Assembly (NCBI RefSeq): GCF_001514065.1
Contig: NZ_KQ948433.1
Location: 163,072 to 227,071 of the forward strand
Length of the DNA stretch: 64,000 nucleotides
From: Streptomyces antibioticus
Lineage (GTDB): Bacteria; Actinomycetota; Actinomycetes; Streptomycetales; Streptomycetaceae
Direction of reading: 5' to 3'
The stretch's first letter is position 1, and every line of letters starts with the position of its first letter. Below the pieces are notes generated by a model. It was not told the DNA's origin and did not search any database. It saw nothing but the letters and a program-made list of their open reading frames with translations. Shown here piece after piece: positions 28,301 to 32,372 of this stretch. Both the position numbers and the translations under genes were made by a program.

Positions 28301-30860
28301 TCCGGGCCGGACGCAGCGCGATGTGCTCACCGACCACCACCGCGCCCGAACCGTCGTCCAGCACTCGTACGGCACCGGTCGGGGACGTACCGGACCCCGC
28401 CTTGACGTGGGTCGAGGCAGCGACGCCCGCGGCGTCGCCGGTGCCCACCCGCTGACCGAGCAGGTCCAGGTCCGCACGGGCCGACACCCCGAGCTGGTCG
28501 CTCTGCGCGGTGATCGAGGGGGACGCGGGCTCCTCGGCCAGCCGCTCCGGCGTACCGCCGGAGAGCCCGTCGAGTCCCCGTACGCCGGTCTTGGCACCCC
28601 CGGCAGACGGCGCGGCCGTACCGCCGCCCTTGACGCCCCCCACCGACGGACCATCAGCCGAACCGCCCTTGACGCCACCCGCGGACGGACCGCCCAGCGC
28701 CCCGGCCTTGAGATCGCCGCCCCCCGAGGACGCGCCGATCGACCCCACCTTGGCATCCGTCGCCGGCGGCGTGGTTCCGAGCGTCCCCGCCTTCACCTCC
28801 ACCGCCCCGGCCGACATGTCCAGCTCCCCCGCCTTCACGTCGGTCGCCACCGAAGTCGTGGGCGTTGCCCCCGCCTTGGCGTCCGTCGTCATGTGGCCGG
28901 TGGTGACCGTGGGCGGCGGGGTCTGGAGGCCGTGGGCGGCGCCGTGGCCAGCCATGATGTCGGTGGTGCCGATCGCCTCATGCACCTCGGGTGCGACGAC
29001 CACCTGCTTGCCCTCGCCGTTGGTGACGGCTGTACCCCGGTAGTCGACGTGCAACGTGGTCGGTGTGCCGCTCTGGGCGCCGACCTGCATGCTGATGCCT
29101 TCGTGCGTCATCCGGATGCCGGAGATGTCGCCGTCCACGATGCTGCGCAGTTCGGGTATGCCGAGCGCGTGGAAGTCCTCGACGTGGCCGGTGGCCACGC
29201 GGACCGAGGACAGGGCGTCGCTGAAGGACGTGTGCAAGCCGGTGCCGGACGGCGTCAGGTCACCCCGCAGGGCGTGCAGGCCGGTGGAGCCGAGGTCGGA
29301 GAGGTTGTGCCCGCCGGCGACGCTCGTGCCGCCGAAGTGGGTGGGCAGCGGCTCCAGCAGCCCGGCGCTGGTGCGCTGGAAGCCGGTCGCGTGGTCGAAG
29401 GCGGTCAGGTGGTCGATGGAGTCCAGGCCACCGGCGTTGGCCATCAGGTTGCCCACGGCGCCGGGGTTGCCGGTCCCGTTCAACGAGTGCAGTGAGGTGA
29501 GACCGCCGTTGACGCCACCGATGTCGGCGCCGAGGCTGATGCCGTGCAGGCCGCCGAACTGGGTGTCGATGCCGGTGTTGAGACCATGCAGCCCGCCGGG
29601 GTTGAGGCTTTGGAGGGCGCCGTGGCCGAAGCCGTTGAAGGAGATGCCGGAGGGCAGTCCGGTGAGGCCGCCGTGGCCGCCGGTGAGCGCGCCGATGTGC
29701 AGGCTGCCGCCGAGGGCGTTCTGTGACAGATGCGCGGTGGGGGTCAGCAGCCGGGTGCCGAAGCCCATCTTGAAGGCGCTGTTGAAGCCGACGCCGAGTT
29801 CGAAGAAGTCCACCGGCAGCACCGCGCCGAGCAGCAGCCGTCCGCCGAAGCTGATGGGGTAGACGGCCACCTTGCCGAGCGTGGTGCTGATGCCGGCGGT
29901 GGCGACCTGGAAGTCTGTGCGGAAGGTGTGGGCGAGCAGCTTGAGGCCCGCGATGGTGATCCGGACGCCTTTCATGGCCAGATTGGCCAGTCCGTTCAGC
30001 CCGCGCAGCACAAGCCCGGGCAGGGCCGTCACTCCGCCGTAAATGCCTCTGATGCTGATGCCGGTGGTGAGGATGTGGGCCAAGCCGCCGCCGATGTTGC
30101 TCACGCCCGCGGAGAGCGTTTTGGGCAGGTTCTTCAGCGCGTTGAACACCCCCTTGGCCAGCGCGCCGATGTTGAGGCCCTTGGTGGAGGGAAAGAGGAT
30201 GCCCACGAAGGCGAGTACGACGTCCAGGACGCCCGCCTTGCCCTCGGCGAAGTCGACGAGGGTGCTGATGAACATCACCATGCCGAGGCCGAAGGCGAGC
30301 AGGCCGATCCAGCCGCCGAAGATGGCGCCCACGATGGCGAGGATGATCTCCAGGATGCCGAGGCTCTTCAGGAACAGGTGCCAGGCGTCGATCGGCTGCC
30401 GGATCTCGTGCTCGGCGTCCCGCATCCGCTGCTGGAACAACCTGACCGCGTGGTGGTAGTCGTCCTGCGCGGTGTGCGCTTGGGCCTTGTGGGCGGCCAG
30501 CTGCGGGTCGTCCTTCGACAGTCCCTGCGCTCCCGACAGCGCCTGGTCTGCTTTGGCCTGCACGTCCAGGAGGGCGTTCCGGTACGCCATGGTCGCGTCC
30601 GCCGCGATGGAGAAGGACTTGCCGATGGCGTCGATGAACTGCTTGAGGTGTCCGTCGATCTTCTCGCGCACCGCCTCGGCGGTCTTGCCGAGGAAGCCGT
30701 TGCCGGACTGGTCGAGTACGCGGTTCAGGCCACTGGTGATCTCCTCGCCGAGATGCTCGGTGTCCCGCAGCCCCTGGTAGAGGGAGGAGAGGGCGTCCGG
30801 ATCGCCGGGTGTGGGGTCGCCGTGCATACCCAGCGCGCTCCAGTCCTGCGGCCGTGCCAT
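13302..30860 (-). CDS. Giant (5,852-residue) T7SS-effector-like, polymorphic-toxin-like protein
   Basis: The ATG at 30860 is preceded by GGAGG at 6-nt spacing. Approximate domains: 1-130, a WXG/PPE-like helical head (LGEEITSGLNRVLDQSGNGF); 163-225, hydrophobic membrane segments; 225-900, Gly/Ala-rich linker with VKAG-type repeats; 1017-1870 and 2215-3090, two copies of a long module, each with a coiled-coil part and a YHAIANSG-type domain; 3143-3227, a winged-helix-like segment; 3340-4950, six or so beta-rich modules; 5120-5500, a DUF3626-like region (GLYGNAVFHLKHELLERATF, then TPGDSF); 5690-5830, a scabin/pierisin-like ADP-ribosyltransferase fold (PGGVDVNATLD, then EVLYPGGV). No signal peptide is seen. 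The divergent WXG100-like genes and nearby EccC/EssC ATPase suggest type VII export. No immunity gene is recognisable. Target and activity are unknown. Confidence 0.88.
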   Translation of the reverse strand: MARPQDWSALGMHGDPTPGDPDALSSLYQGLRDTEHLGEEITSGLNRVLDQSGNGFLGKTAEAVREKIDGHLKQFIDAIGKSFSIAADATMAYRNALLDVQAKADQALSGAQGLSKDDPQLAAHKAQAHTAQDDYHHAVRLFQQRMRDAEHEIRQPIDAWHLFLKSLGILEIILAIVGAIFGGWIGLLAFGLGMVMFISTLVDFAEGKAGVLDVVLAFVGILFPSTKGLNIGALAKGVFNALKNLPKTLSAGVSNIGGGLAHILTTGISIRGIYGGVTALPGLVLRGLNGLANLAMKGVRITIAGLKLLAHTFRTDFQVATAGISTTLGKVAVYPISFGGRLLLGAVLPVDFFELGVGFNSAFKMGFGTRLLTPTAHLSQNALGGSLHIGALTGGHGGLTGLPSGISFNGFGHGALQSLNPGGLHGLNTGIDTQFGGLHGISLGADIGGVNGGLTSLHSLNGTGNPGAVGNLMANAGGLDSIDHLTAFDHATGFQRTSAGLLEPLPTHFGGTSVAGGHNLSDLGSTGLHALRGDLTPSGTGLHTSFSDALSSVRVATGHVEDFHALGIPELRSIVDGDISGIRMTHEGISMQVGAQSGTPTTLHVDYRGTAVTNGEGKQVVVAPEVHEAIGTTDIMAGHGAAHGLQTPPPTVTTGHMTTDAKAGATPTTSVATDVKAGELDMSAGAVEVKAGTLGTTPPATDAKVGSIGASSGGGDLKAGALGGPSAGGVKGGSADGPSVGGVKGGGTAAPSAGGAKTGVRGLDGLSGGTPERLAEEPASPSITAQSDQLGVSARADLDLLGQRVGTGDAAGVAASTHVKAGSGTSPTGAVRVLDDGSGAVVVGEHIALRPARTPVPKQGATAGGGRPAPLSKFEAVTGGATGKTGQERLVAWNEYELASAAVADAKRQLDETGGKIGQPSENVDQAAAKLDLQHAEGASDIAQGKLVRLGMDVESIEAHLDALGIPGPRPSRMADVPSGHGTGTAGEAAENGAGLGAKTGVGAAPIVPGKSLPFSPGEIERFWGLDGERVDALFGGPHDPLSGDRRQLWREFTQARYDVGRLEGQVRVDQPRAGGSSGPSAHELKLRQELSAAQSNLDDLRRQLDDLGVDSAHMDRQLWDLHSQSLKERPRLDGAGVQHTASSSHTAAELPKLDGLMTQQQAAVKAMPKAESAAAQAQTSYDAKLAKLKLQQDKFDQLPEGTNERGVQKAKKDLDKAQTDVDKAKPGLDAALAELKKAQDALRKAQDDLAAGVDLHVAARDFAQRDVQRYVEKFAAEGHLDLAGVLRTHADDLSGLTRADLAAGRPVRWDQIALTGQEVKEHAEQVLTQAKDLEQLLGPVTKSGHTDFVEVKVTTQLKDAAQGLGKAADNLGSMLEKGFIKDAAPVGGVYGLRAEHGPLSFTAGKLAQRVSHALENATPGDVVRIDGVFSTEKALADFHELGQVVRRFRSDKAYEDVPKGTQWETVLPGHDADWKKAYGSLDKLTPEQQQKFVRDLSKKNLTTLDAEVEKLIKQHPDRAQDLRGLLDRLRGLDYRVKHATPAYHAIANSGLMSSQGDLARRDVKFLASGKSSVKNTSSLGNDDFVFFRMDVGDAPMATRYGPTTLVFDAKVLKEHGGWVSLHDQLHPLDRPAMQKLEVAQKTASGEALTSKVFRSAQYDSGFEKIGAHAKWTYKYPQNGDLTRTVTFETEVFHGEDVTHALALSVVREVISMGSEYTDLALKMSTEDLGRLVSKLFRPEAKFGSGLPITPKAVDGLAQGERNLLGVGPEPLHVHDPDGDGRYFPDGTMDPVGRWSGKHADAAQDAFRSAEHGVQENNTVKIDAHLKEAKASIEESIELTKGWKLDSPERLELIERLLKKREALLGDIEHLQGNWKTEVQQLHGAKNGTGQTAKPKGTSPKDGAAKAPKDGGVKAPKDGGAKTSKSVPASGGPKASGKPKPPARDTGVVADTQMPDLKASGAGVMEPKGVAAEISAPAASGPPRPSEAKVPETPPATSSAPKASEPPAPAPTEALAPKAPEPAMVQVDIAAGQGAERAVMAAAHNTPQTPTAPAPHTSSDSPTVSAADSSAAPTASAAHTLPDTPTASEVGSKDGGADAGPGRAGQSASVKGVRRPDMLDPDVFRQQTATLTGVRAWSDIRFLDDLLHEYQAVPEPDVVRRVTVLRELEAKAQRYLAGEPDPQRVPGVELLVVQVGFELKSLSHVVRDLELPSVERLTASDVARLWQEDATRIDALFGGPRHPLHDQRVEAWGKLTQARYDVGRIEGQLHGDQPHAGRSSGPSAHEVKLRQDLSAAQTQLDAAKQDLVRLGLAPGQVDRGLAAHYAQSLKDRPRAVAGGHQPAAAHSAGEPHALDDLLAEHTKAVGQVPSAKVRLEDATVARDGALTKWQRAKEKFEGLKSEYDRLPEPTKQQTRQYQKAQKEAEAEEKYFQAQQSKFEARKAELDAAAAKAAQAWRVLDGAVDDVLGAGTHAQQELSRLVDTFAGAADVEHAVRVQQHARALDISARAGLDGPHPRLDQVLWTGKDIEDQAKQVGLQAEQLEKELSGEPTGSGKATPADVQAHVDRLRASVGKLHGMLDGFVTDAASHGGVYALRNTHGPLALAAGHLVGRADDAVKKAGPDAAIRLTEPFDTHKAAEGLRTGATRWLRGFRTGKAYADVPTGTQWRAVLPGSEGQWNAVFDDLDKLMSRQPTPAHELSQAELKSLREGIAQQETFVEKLSQRNIENLRQEIDTLIATMPPERQEAFQALKQRLLDLPYRVKHATPAYHAIANSGVLSSQGDLARRNVKHLVSGKSSANNTSNLGNDDFVFFRMEVGDGAMASRYGPTTLVFDAKVLEEHGGWVSLHDQLHPLDRRTMQELLLDEQMTPVTEPASGTKVFRTGQYDTGFKDIGKRAQWTHAYPQNAGATRTVTFEQEVFHGRHVVEALALSVIREVDSIGGAFPAHVLGLDAEGLGKVVSQLFRPEAKFGSGLPITPMNAFADHGMPQPLRVINEHGDGRYLPDGTMDPVARAAGKQHDLASDALRQADNSKTSGHDGKAKDHLKDAKAHAQRSVDLTKTFQEGATGERRELATKLYDERKALLDHIDAKLTKAQSPDQGPSAKPSGTKGAAHKGATPKAAASKASGSKAPAVQSAGATPPDAEGTRLHTALSPLFGDRTTPDLVSVARGLAEHGDLTAPTEPGKTFGLSKRAYDKVSKDLESKGLVQRVNGGLLLTEQGGHLLLPQGARPEAPPHVTVASDTHAPTAALPHPTPEPLPAATSQPLPAAHTQPPATHGTEPPAAVTPESVPVTSESAPVRGTEPVAVAAGPDLAPKAETTAPEPPASPQPLPQAPSRMTVSGQIGGADRMLPSREAAATVTRNLVEHFDDALTPAQRDALRSDLQAQLGREVWPSLPAMTRGESRTLTVDVAGFSGDIKVRAEVTKAEPDGAFKSLEFEDGSESLVRDGFQRETRSVVTAGVLVKGKAAPQTDLTGHLTSNWSRTESHRMTSSGRLFSRTKTSEPALRLDVEVRLEFDVSGVSGPSGKHLARPGASAGRIEVSAKVPVAVAEADVRPSAGMQHYLPPARVEQTLALGGTDTVRDLFLVDAEGVRVSGSLHQALLGSGADPHSLEAYGKRVFGDRWPAVRELVLDRLGSLDSLQYRLKGMTAGEALEIDLGPDAGSLLVTAEVTTMKHLRNTEKTEFNTGSDVTRVYTRTHSSEHGVRATMQAQSADLHAGPTTVTGVGHGEFDRDGALTAQESVRTGTAVKMKVPGAVFDGMATLSFVHRAHPLGASPAPAHAAPATSAPHPTAANPPGGRARIGFQVLVDAADARPVAEPEVFSAADRPQGPRRMTAPALQEGDHAWRPSAGVWDGLPSHTVVLDVLSGEERALGAAQSPRLTDLVDGAGREHFGADWADVRPAAHDMASREQLAATLPQLTRGTTARSTPLPTPLRSNAQLSLSGRLESLEYVRTLDAAEINLLSDVADETGGRLGASFGHGQLAQGGVQPELGSDFTLAVHAPGGGVAHRYRTAGGVSGGHSSVAGAKYPEPMAVYIATVRVDAHVGRVGESATHGGRTDVRCVVALPKSHTQRYEVTAESAGSQVFHRPDSVTPPSPAAAAAASAVRPPLRVSDSGQIGNGDAVLELPGDSVVKELRRQLADTFGERWGQVEGEVAQYFDSIALQPRTAGLTAGDTWGGSFRAGPVTADIRITAADAKMTGYLRVEKDFEFEQGTESAAAASVQKDSHVRRTLWERAGFKAPHVTFTLGHVRHKEAVTGHGGDVRGGVVAKNKTVEPAAVFQGEVTYTVQVKTSHALPGLGGERRFTVTSEGQFAFPVRDLPTDPTTGAAHRPEQYRRVPDRISDSQRLGAEDVVLDTRPVRGDAGAPRLVEDVLRQLDPNGPKLFGSAADWKAARAKLAERLPASEFHRRLKSMMAGQPWVVRVNGREVAVRASVKEMTHIADTRATEFNSATVDGTGGGRTESGVTGPQITSDGTNVTVVGTSDPIGGSPAEVFGGGTLAHSTQSEHLTDSASGIRTAAGTKTKMPGSVYDGVARLHFEVRDRWRPFGRGVDTRVPKDALDEQLRFTALREQVDELQRQFDDASAAGRPRSEIDALKQRLDGVEASFGRALTEHTTRVRDAVDARRIGQGTLGFAPMTKRTFGVRVRGVGEAEIGFQAVLPTADTVKAAGADQARFTAPEPGAGRPRPPRRPDEASARIEVPRPPEPLLTHGMSDGQLVRDLPDVQSLRGLLDSEGGKVFGSAWSEVTRTGQRRSELVMGGFTKDRLMSALPELTRGGELRGESFRVHGREAWVSVRADLLGLTHTRSEPRAEVALATEKSYVFGRRGLHSRQFFLLGQAGAVAGTLESKLGAAVTFGGGFRRRTRGDQFTGGRTFTNAKIPTPLQHYDGHVEFTFTFHHGGTRTEASGVVPVGVSVPSAQITERVVVDQDHVFTRPTEQTAARPLDKGKQPAEFTVDEHEAIDAGAALSDARRLRADAERALSELRERQDTGVGGVADGDGTRRAQAQAQLERAEAAETLAESHWSEVTGGRPMPYAVSREGAAVPGLGGGAPHWSRSPRGGAPSGSEAPEGSVVSVAHMPSAGHVVFDTDDGEAYALVPSGPDLTVAHWVSDPASAHGRPADAASGQEAYAGDIVVQRRLLDRALAAAEETPQLKKVLERQATSFEEDVRLFRVLEERTSLRELAPAQLVAVVLAERRALRTLSADWDRLTDNLLRARGSWRWARSYPLDEENLGPVVQRVHRHLLADLSLTVNIDLGARVGDGTLLDAMTGDERLLRNVWEVVPGYSRYFERRGAAEEAMGYPASVKRTTHAAGIYPPRPGLDAWDESFAPTPADRADLPNYAALTSQHRPRGLGLYGNAVFHLKHELLERATFTPGDSFSPGRQGARSITGSGNLLPLLNHGPERLVRLAFAEATGFRYDGEFRLLRDTGELERHLVGFFEVQLHGGVRWEDVERIVLVREGGTPAQQQKARLEQFARETGLGFTVETLEPGAVRPTALAPETPAGDGTLVSAHIGVNALDEMFTVHTSVAEPTPSRDKVATGTHVMSEEEAVPVRASETAGTANLGPAEAFEAVRQQYPDALVHTGRWTMWGHDGDTPHTSAYAIENDALGLRGVFVPPAADRGVGAWHWQLPDHSQPVAVTPLRLPTSAAAHSAPSAPAPIAAGAATHLVPAIEAVPWSAGLHWRADDEELYVFHGAGAEQPAAVFADGLRPAGDHLVHVAVHVADGGAPDSAWLTATRKIGWLRDRAAAAGDGTATELLARYGWRYDVAAPGGVDVNATLDLAAAHPERAEVLYPGGVDGRHIRGAQRLDAGRAVGPYVTNPGFVEPGRPVPAEGTGR
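16060..20850 (-). repeat. Repeated beta-rich modules in the giant protein
   Basis: About six related modules of 230-370 residues follow each other. Each opens with a variant of SGQIGGADxxL and a FGxxWxxVR helix. Each continues with a MTAGE or LTRGE segment, a VxAEVTxMxH strand and, in several, KTEFNTGSD. Several close with KMPGxVFDGxAxLxF and a strand such as RARIGFQVLVDAAD. They are diverged at DNA level, so this is an old amplification. Confidence 0.6.
21585..24215 (-). repeat. Long internal duplication in the giant gene, copy 2
   Basis: About 877 residues, from DATRIDALFGGPRHPL through GPSAHEVKLRQDLSAAQ and HATPAYHAIANSGVLSSQGD to DGRYLPDGTMDPV and its following helices. It parallels copy 1 segment by segment. 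Parts are still nearly identical in DNA, for example the GPSAHE region. Confidence 0.75.
25240..27815 (-). repeat. Long internal duplication in the giant gene, copy 1
   Basis: About 858 residues, from GERVDALFGGPHDPL through GPSAHELKLRQELSAAQ and HATPAYHAIANSGLMSSQGD to DGRYFPDGTMDPV. Its offset from copy 2 is about 1,200 residues. Confidence 0.75.
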
Positions 30861-31043
30861 GTGCACCCTCCGTACCGTCGAACAACCCCGTGACGCACTC
30901 CGCGTCGGGGTGGTTGGTTCACATGTATCTGTTCATCGTAGTGTGAGTACGACCGCTTCCCACGCCTGGGCCGGACACATGGGTCGGCAACACACGTATC
31001 GTCCGTCGGCGGGGTGCGGGTCGGGCGAGCGGAGGGAGAGAAC
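30861..31043. promoter_or_regulatory. Divergent promoter region of the effector locus
   Basis: These 183 nt separate the giant gene (leftward) from the 307-residue gene (rightward) and must hold both promoters. A possible rightward pair is TTCACA (30918-30923) and TAGTGT (30939-30944), with a short 15-nt spacer. I cannot assign the leftward promoter with confidence. Confidence 0.4.
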
Positions 31044-31967
31044 ATGCCGGATTTCGACGTGGTGTTCGACTACGAGTTGCTGAACACGCTGGCCAAGGAC
31101 ACGGACCGGCTCCAGAACCAACTGGCGGATCCGCGGCTGCTGGGTCGGCACAAGTTGTACGACGGCGCCGCGCTCGGCGGGGGCGCCAAGGCTGTCAACA
31201 GCTTCTTCTTCAACTGGGTCGGCCCCTTCGAGAACGCGAGGGACCTGCTGAAATCACTCGGCGAGACCTACCGGTTCGTCGCCCAGCGGATGTTCGAACA
31301 GGACGCGCAGTACGCCTCGGACGCCACCACGAAAACCCTCGGTTTCATGCAGAGCGTCTGGAAGATGAACAAGGACTCCTACGACGCCTGGAAGTGGCTG
31401 ACCGAGCACTCGATCACTGTCCACGCCTGGGACGACAAGGGGCACGAGTACCTCAAGCAGCAGCAGCTGGCCGATCCCAACGCCCCGGACGCGCCCAAGC
31501 CCCCGGGTCTCCAGCCGACCGTCTACGACTACACCCACGATGACGGCGACGGCACCAACAACGTCCACAACTCGACGCAGATCACCTATGACGCCGACGG
31601 TAAACCCACGTCGAGCGACATCAAGATCGACGACGGGGACGGTGGCCTGAAGTACCAGGAGCACACCGACTACGGGGAGAACCACAGCTACACGACGACG
31701 ATCAGCCACGCGGACGGCTCAAAGACGGTCATCGAGGTGCACGGCAACGCCGACGGCACCGGGACCAGGAACGTTACTGACACCGACAAGGACGGCAAGA
31801 CCACCGACACGTCGAGCTGGACCGGCTCCGGCCTCGGCGGCGACGACCCGAAGTGGACGAACAACGACCCGAACGCCACCGACACCGACGGTGACGGCGA
31901 GGACGACAAGAACACGGACGACGGCGGCTCCCAGCACTCGAACACGGGTGTCGGCAGCACCGTCTGA
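31044..31967 (+). CDS. WXG-like secreted-type protein with Asp/Thr-rich tail (307 aa)
   Basis: The N-terminal 150 residues are helical and contain FFFNWVGPFENARDLLKSLG, a W-V-G turn between helices as in WXG100/ESAT-6 proteins. QRMFEQDAQYASDATTKTLG follows. From about 160 on the protein is rich in Asp, Thr, Asn and Gly, with beta-hairpin-like repeats. It ends with DTDGDGEDDKNTDDGG, which resembles calcium-binding thrombospondin type-3 motifs. I chose the ATG at 31044 because GGAGGGAGAG precedes it closely. It is divergent from the giant gene and 32 nt upstream of a WXG100-like gene, a typical partner arrangement for type VII substrates. Extracellular calcium-dependent folding is inferred. Confidence 0.72.
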   Translation: MPDFDVVFDYELLNTLAKDTDRLQNQLADPRLLGRHKLYDGAALGGGAKAVNSFFFNWVGPFENARDLLKSLGETYRFVAQRMFEQDAQYASDATTKTLGFMQSVWKMNKDSYDAWKWLTEHSITVHAWDDKGHEYLKQQQLADPNAPDAPKPPGLQPTVYDYTHDDGDGTNNVHNSTQITYDADGKPTSSDIKIDDGDGGLKYQEHTDYGENHSYTTTISHADGSKTVIEVHGNADGTGTRNVTDTDKDGKTTDTSSWTGSGLGGDDPKWTNNDPNATDTDGDGEDDKNTDDGGSQHSNTGVGSTV

Positions 31968-31999
31968 CACGCCCGCGAACGCTCTTTTAAGGAACCCAC

Positions 32000-32311
32000 A
32001 TGCCCAGTAACAACGTGCAGTTGCAGTACGGCCAGATCGAGACCGTCTCCACGCAGCTGACGCACGCCGTGACGACCATCAACCCGCAGCTGATGCAGCT
32101 GAAGGGGTCGGTGGACAACCTGCTGAACGACGGCCTCTTCCTTCAGCAGACCAGTCCGGCGATGCAGCACGCCTACGAGCAATTCACTGTCCAGCTGACG
32201 CAGATCGTGACCAAGATCGAGGACTTCGCCAAGCAGTTCACCGCGATCAAGACCCAGATCGACGACATGGACCGGACGATGGCCGCCCAGATCAAGGGCA
32301 ACGGCAGCTGA
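32000..32311 (+). CDS. WXG100 (ESAT-6/EsxA-like) family protein lacking the WXG turn
   Basis: The 103-residue product is an all-helical hairpin of the size of type VII substrates. The turn that normally carries W-x-G reads NDGLFLQQTSPAMQHAYEQF, so the tryptophan is replaced. The rest fits the family, including the C-terminal helix ending IDDMDRTMAAQIKGNGS. AAGGA lies 9-10 nt before the ATG. It probably pairs with the upstream 307-residue protein or with the head of the giant protein for export through the EccC/EssC-like ATPase encoded convergently. It could also be a chaperone rather than a released substrate. Confidence 0.8.
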   Translation: MPSNNVQLQYGQIETVSTQLTHAVTTINPQLMQLKGSVDNLLNDGLFLQQTSPAMQHAYEQFTVQLTQIVTKIEDFAKQFTAIKTQIDDMDRTMAAQIKGNGS

Positions 32312-32324
32312 GACCGGGCACGCG

Positions 32325-32357
32325 AAGAGGGGCGCCGCGCAGAGCGGCGTCCCTCTT
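32325..32357. terminator. Bidirectional terminator between WXG100 and the EccC-like gene
   Basis: AAGAGGGGCGCCGC (32325-32338) pairs with GCGGCGTCCCTCTT (32344-32357) with a single G-T wobble, and TTTT straddles the end of the right arm. It sits in the 61-nt gap between convergent genes. Confidence 0.85.
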
Positions 32358-32372
32358 TTCGTTCGCTCAGCC

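Noticed and set aside
30861-31043. Immunity gene for the giant protein next to its start
   Set aside because: The 183-nt gap has no credible frame, and the next gene is a WXG-like secreted-type protein.
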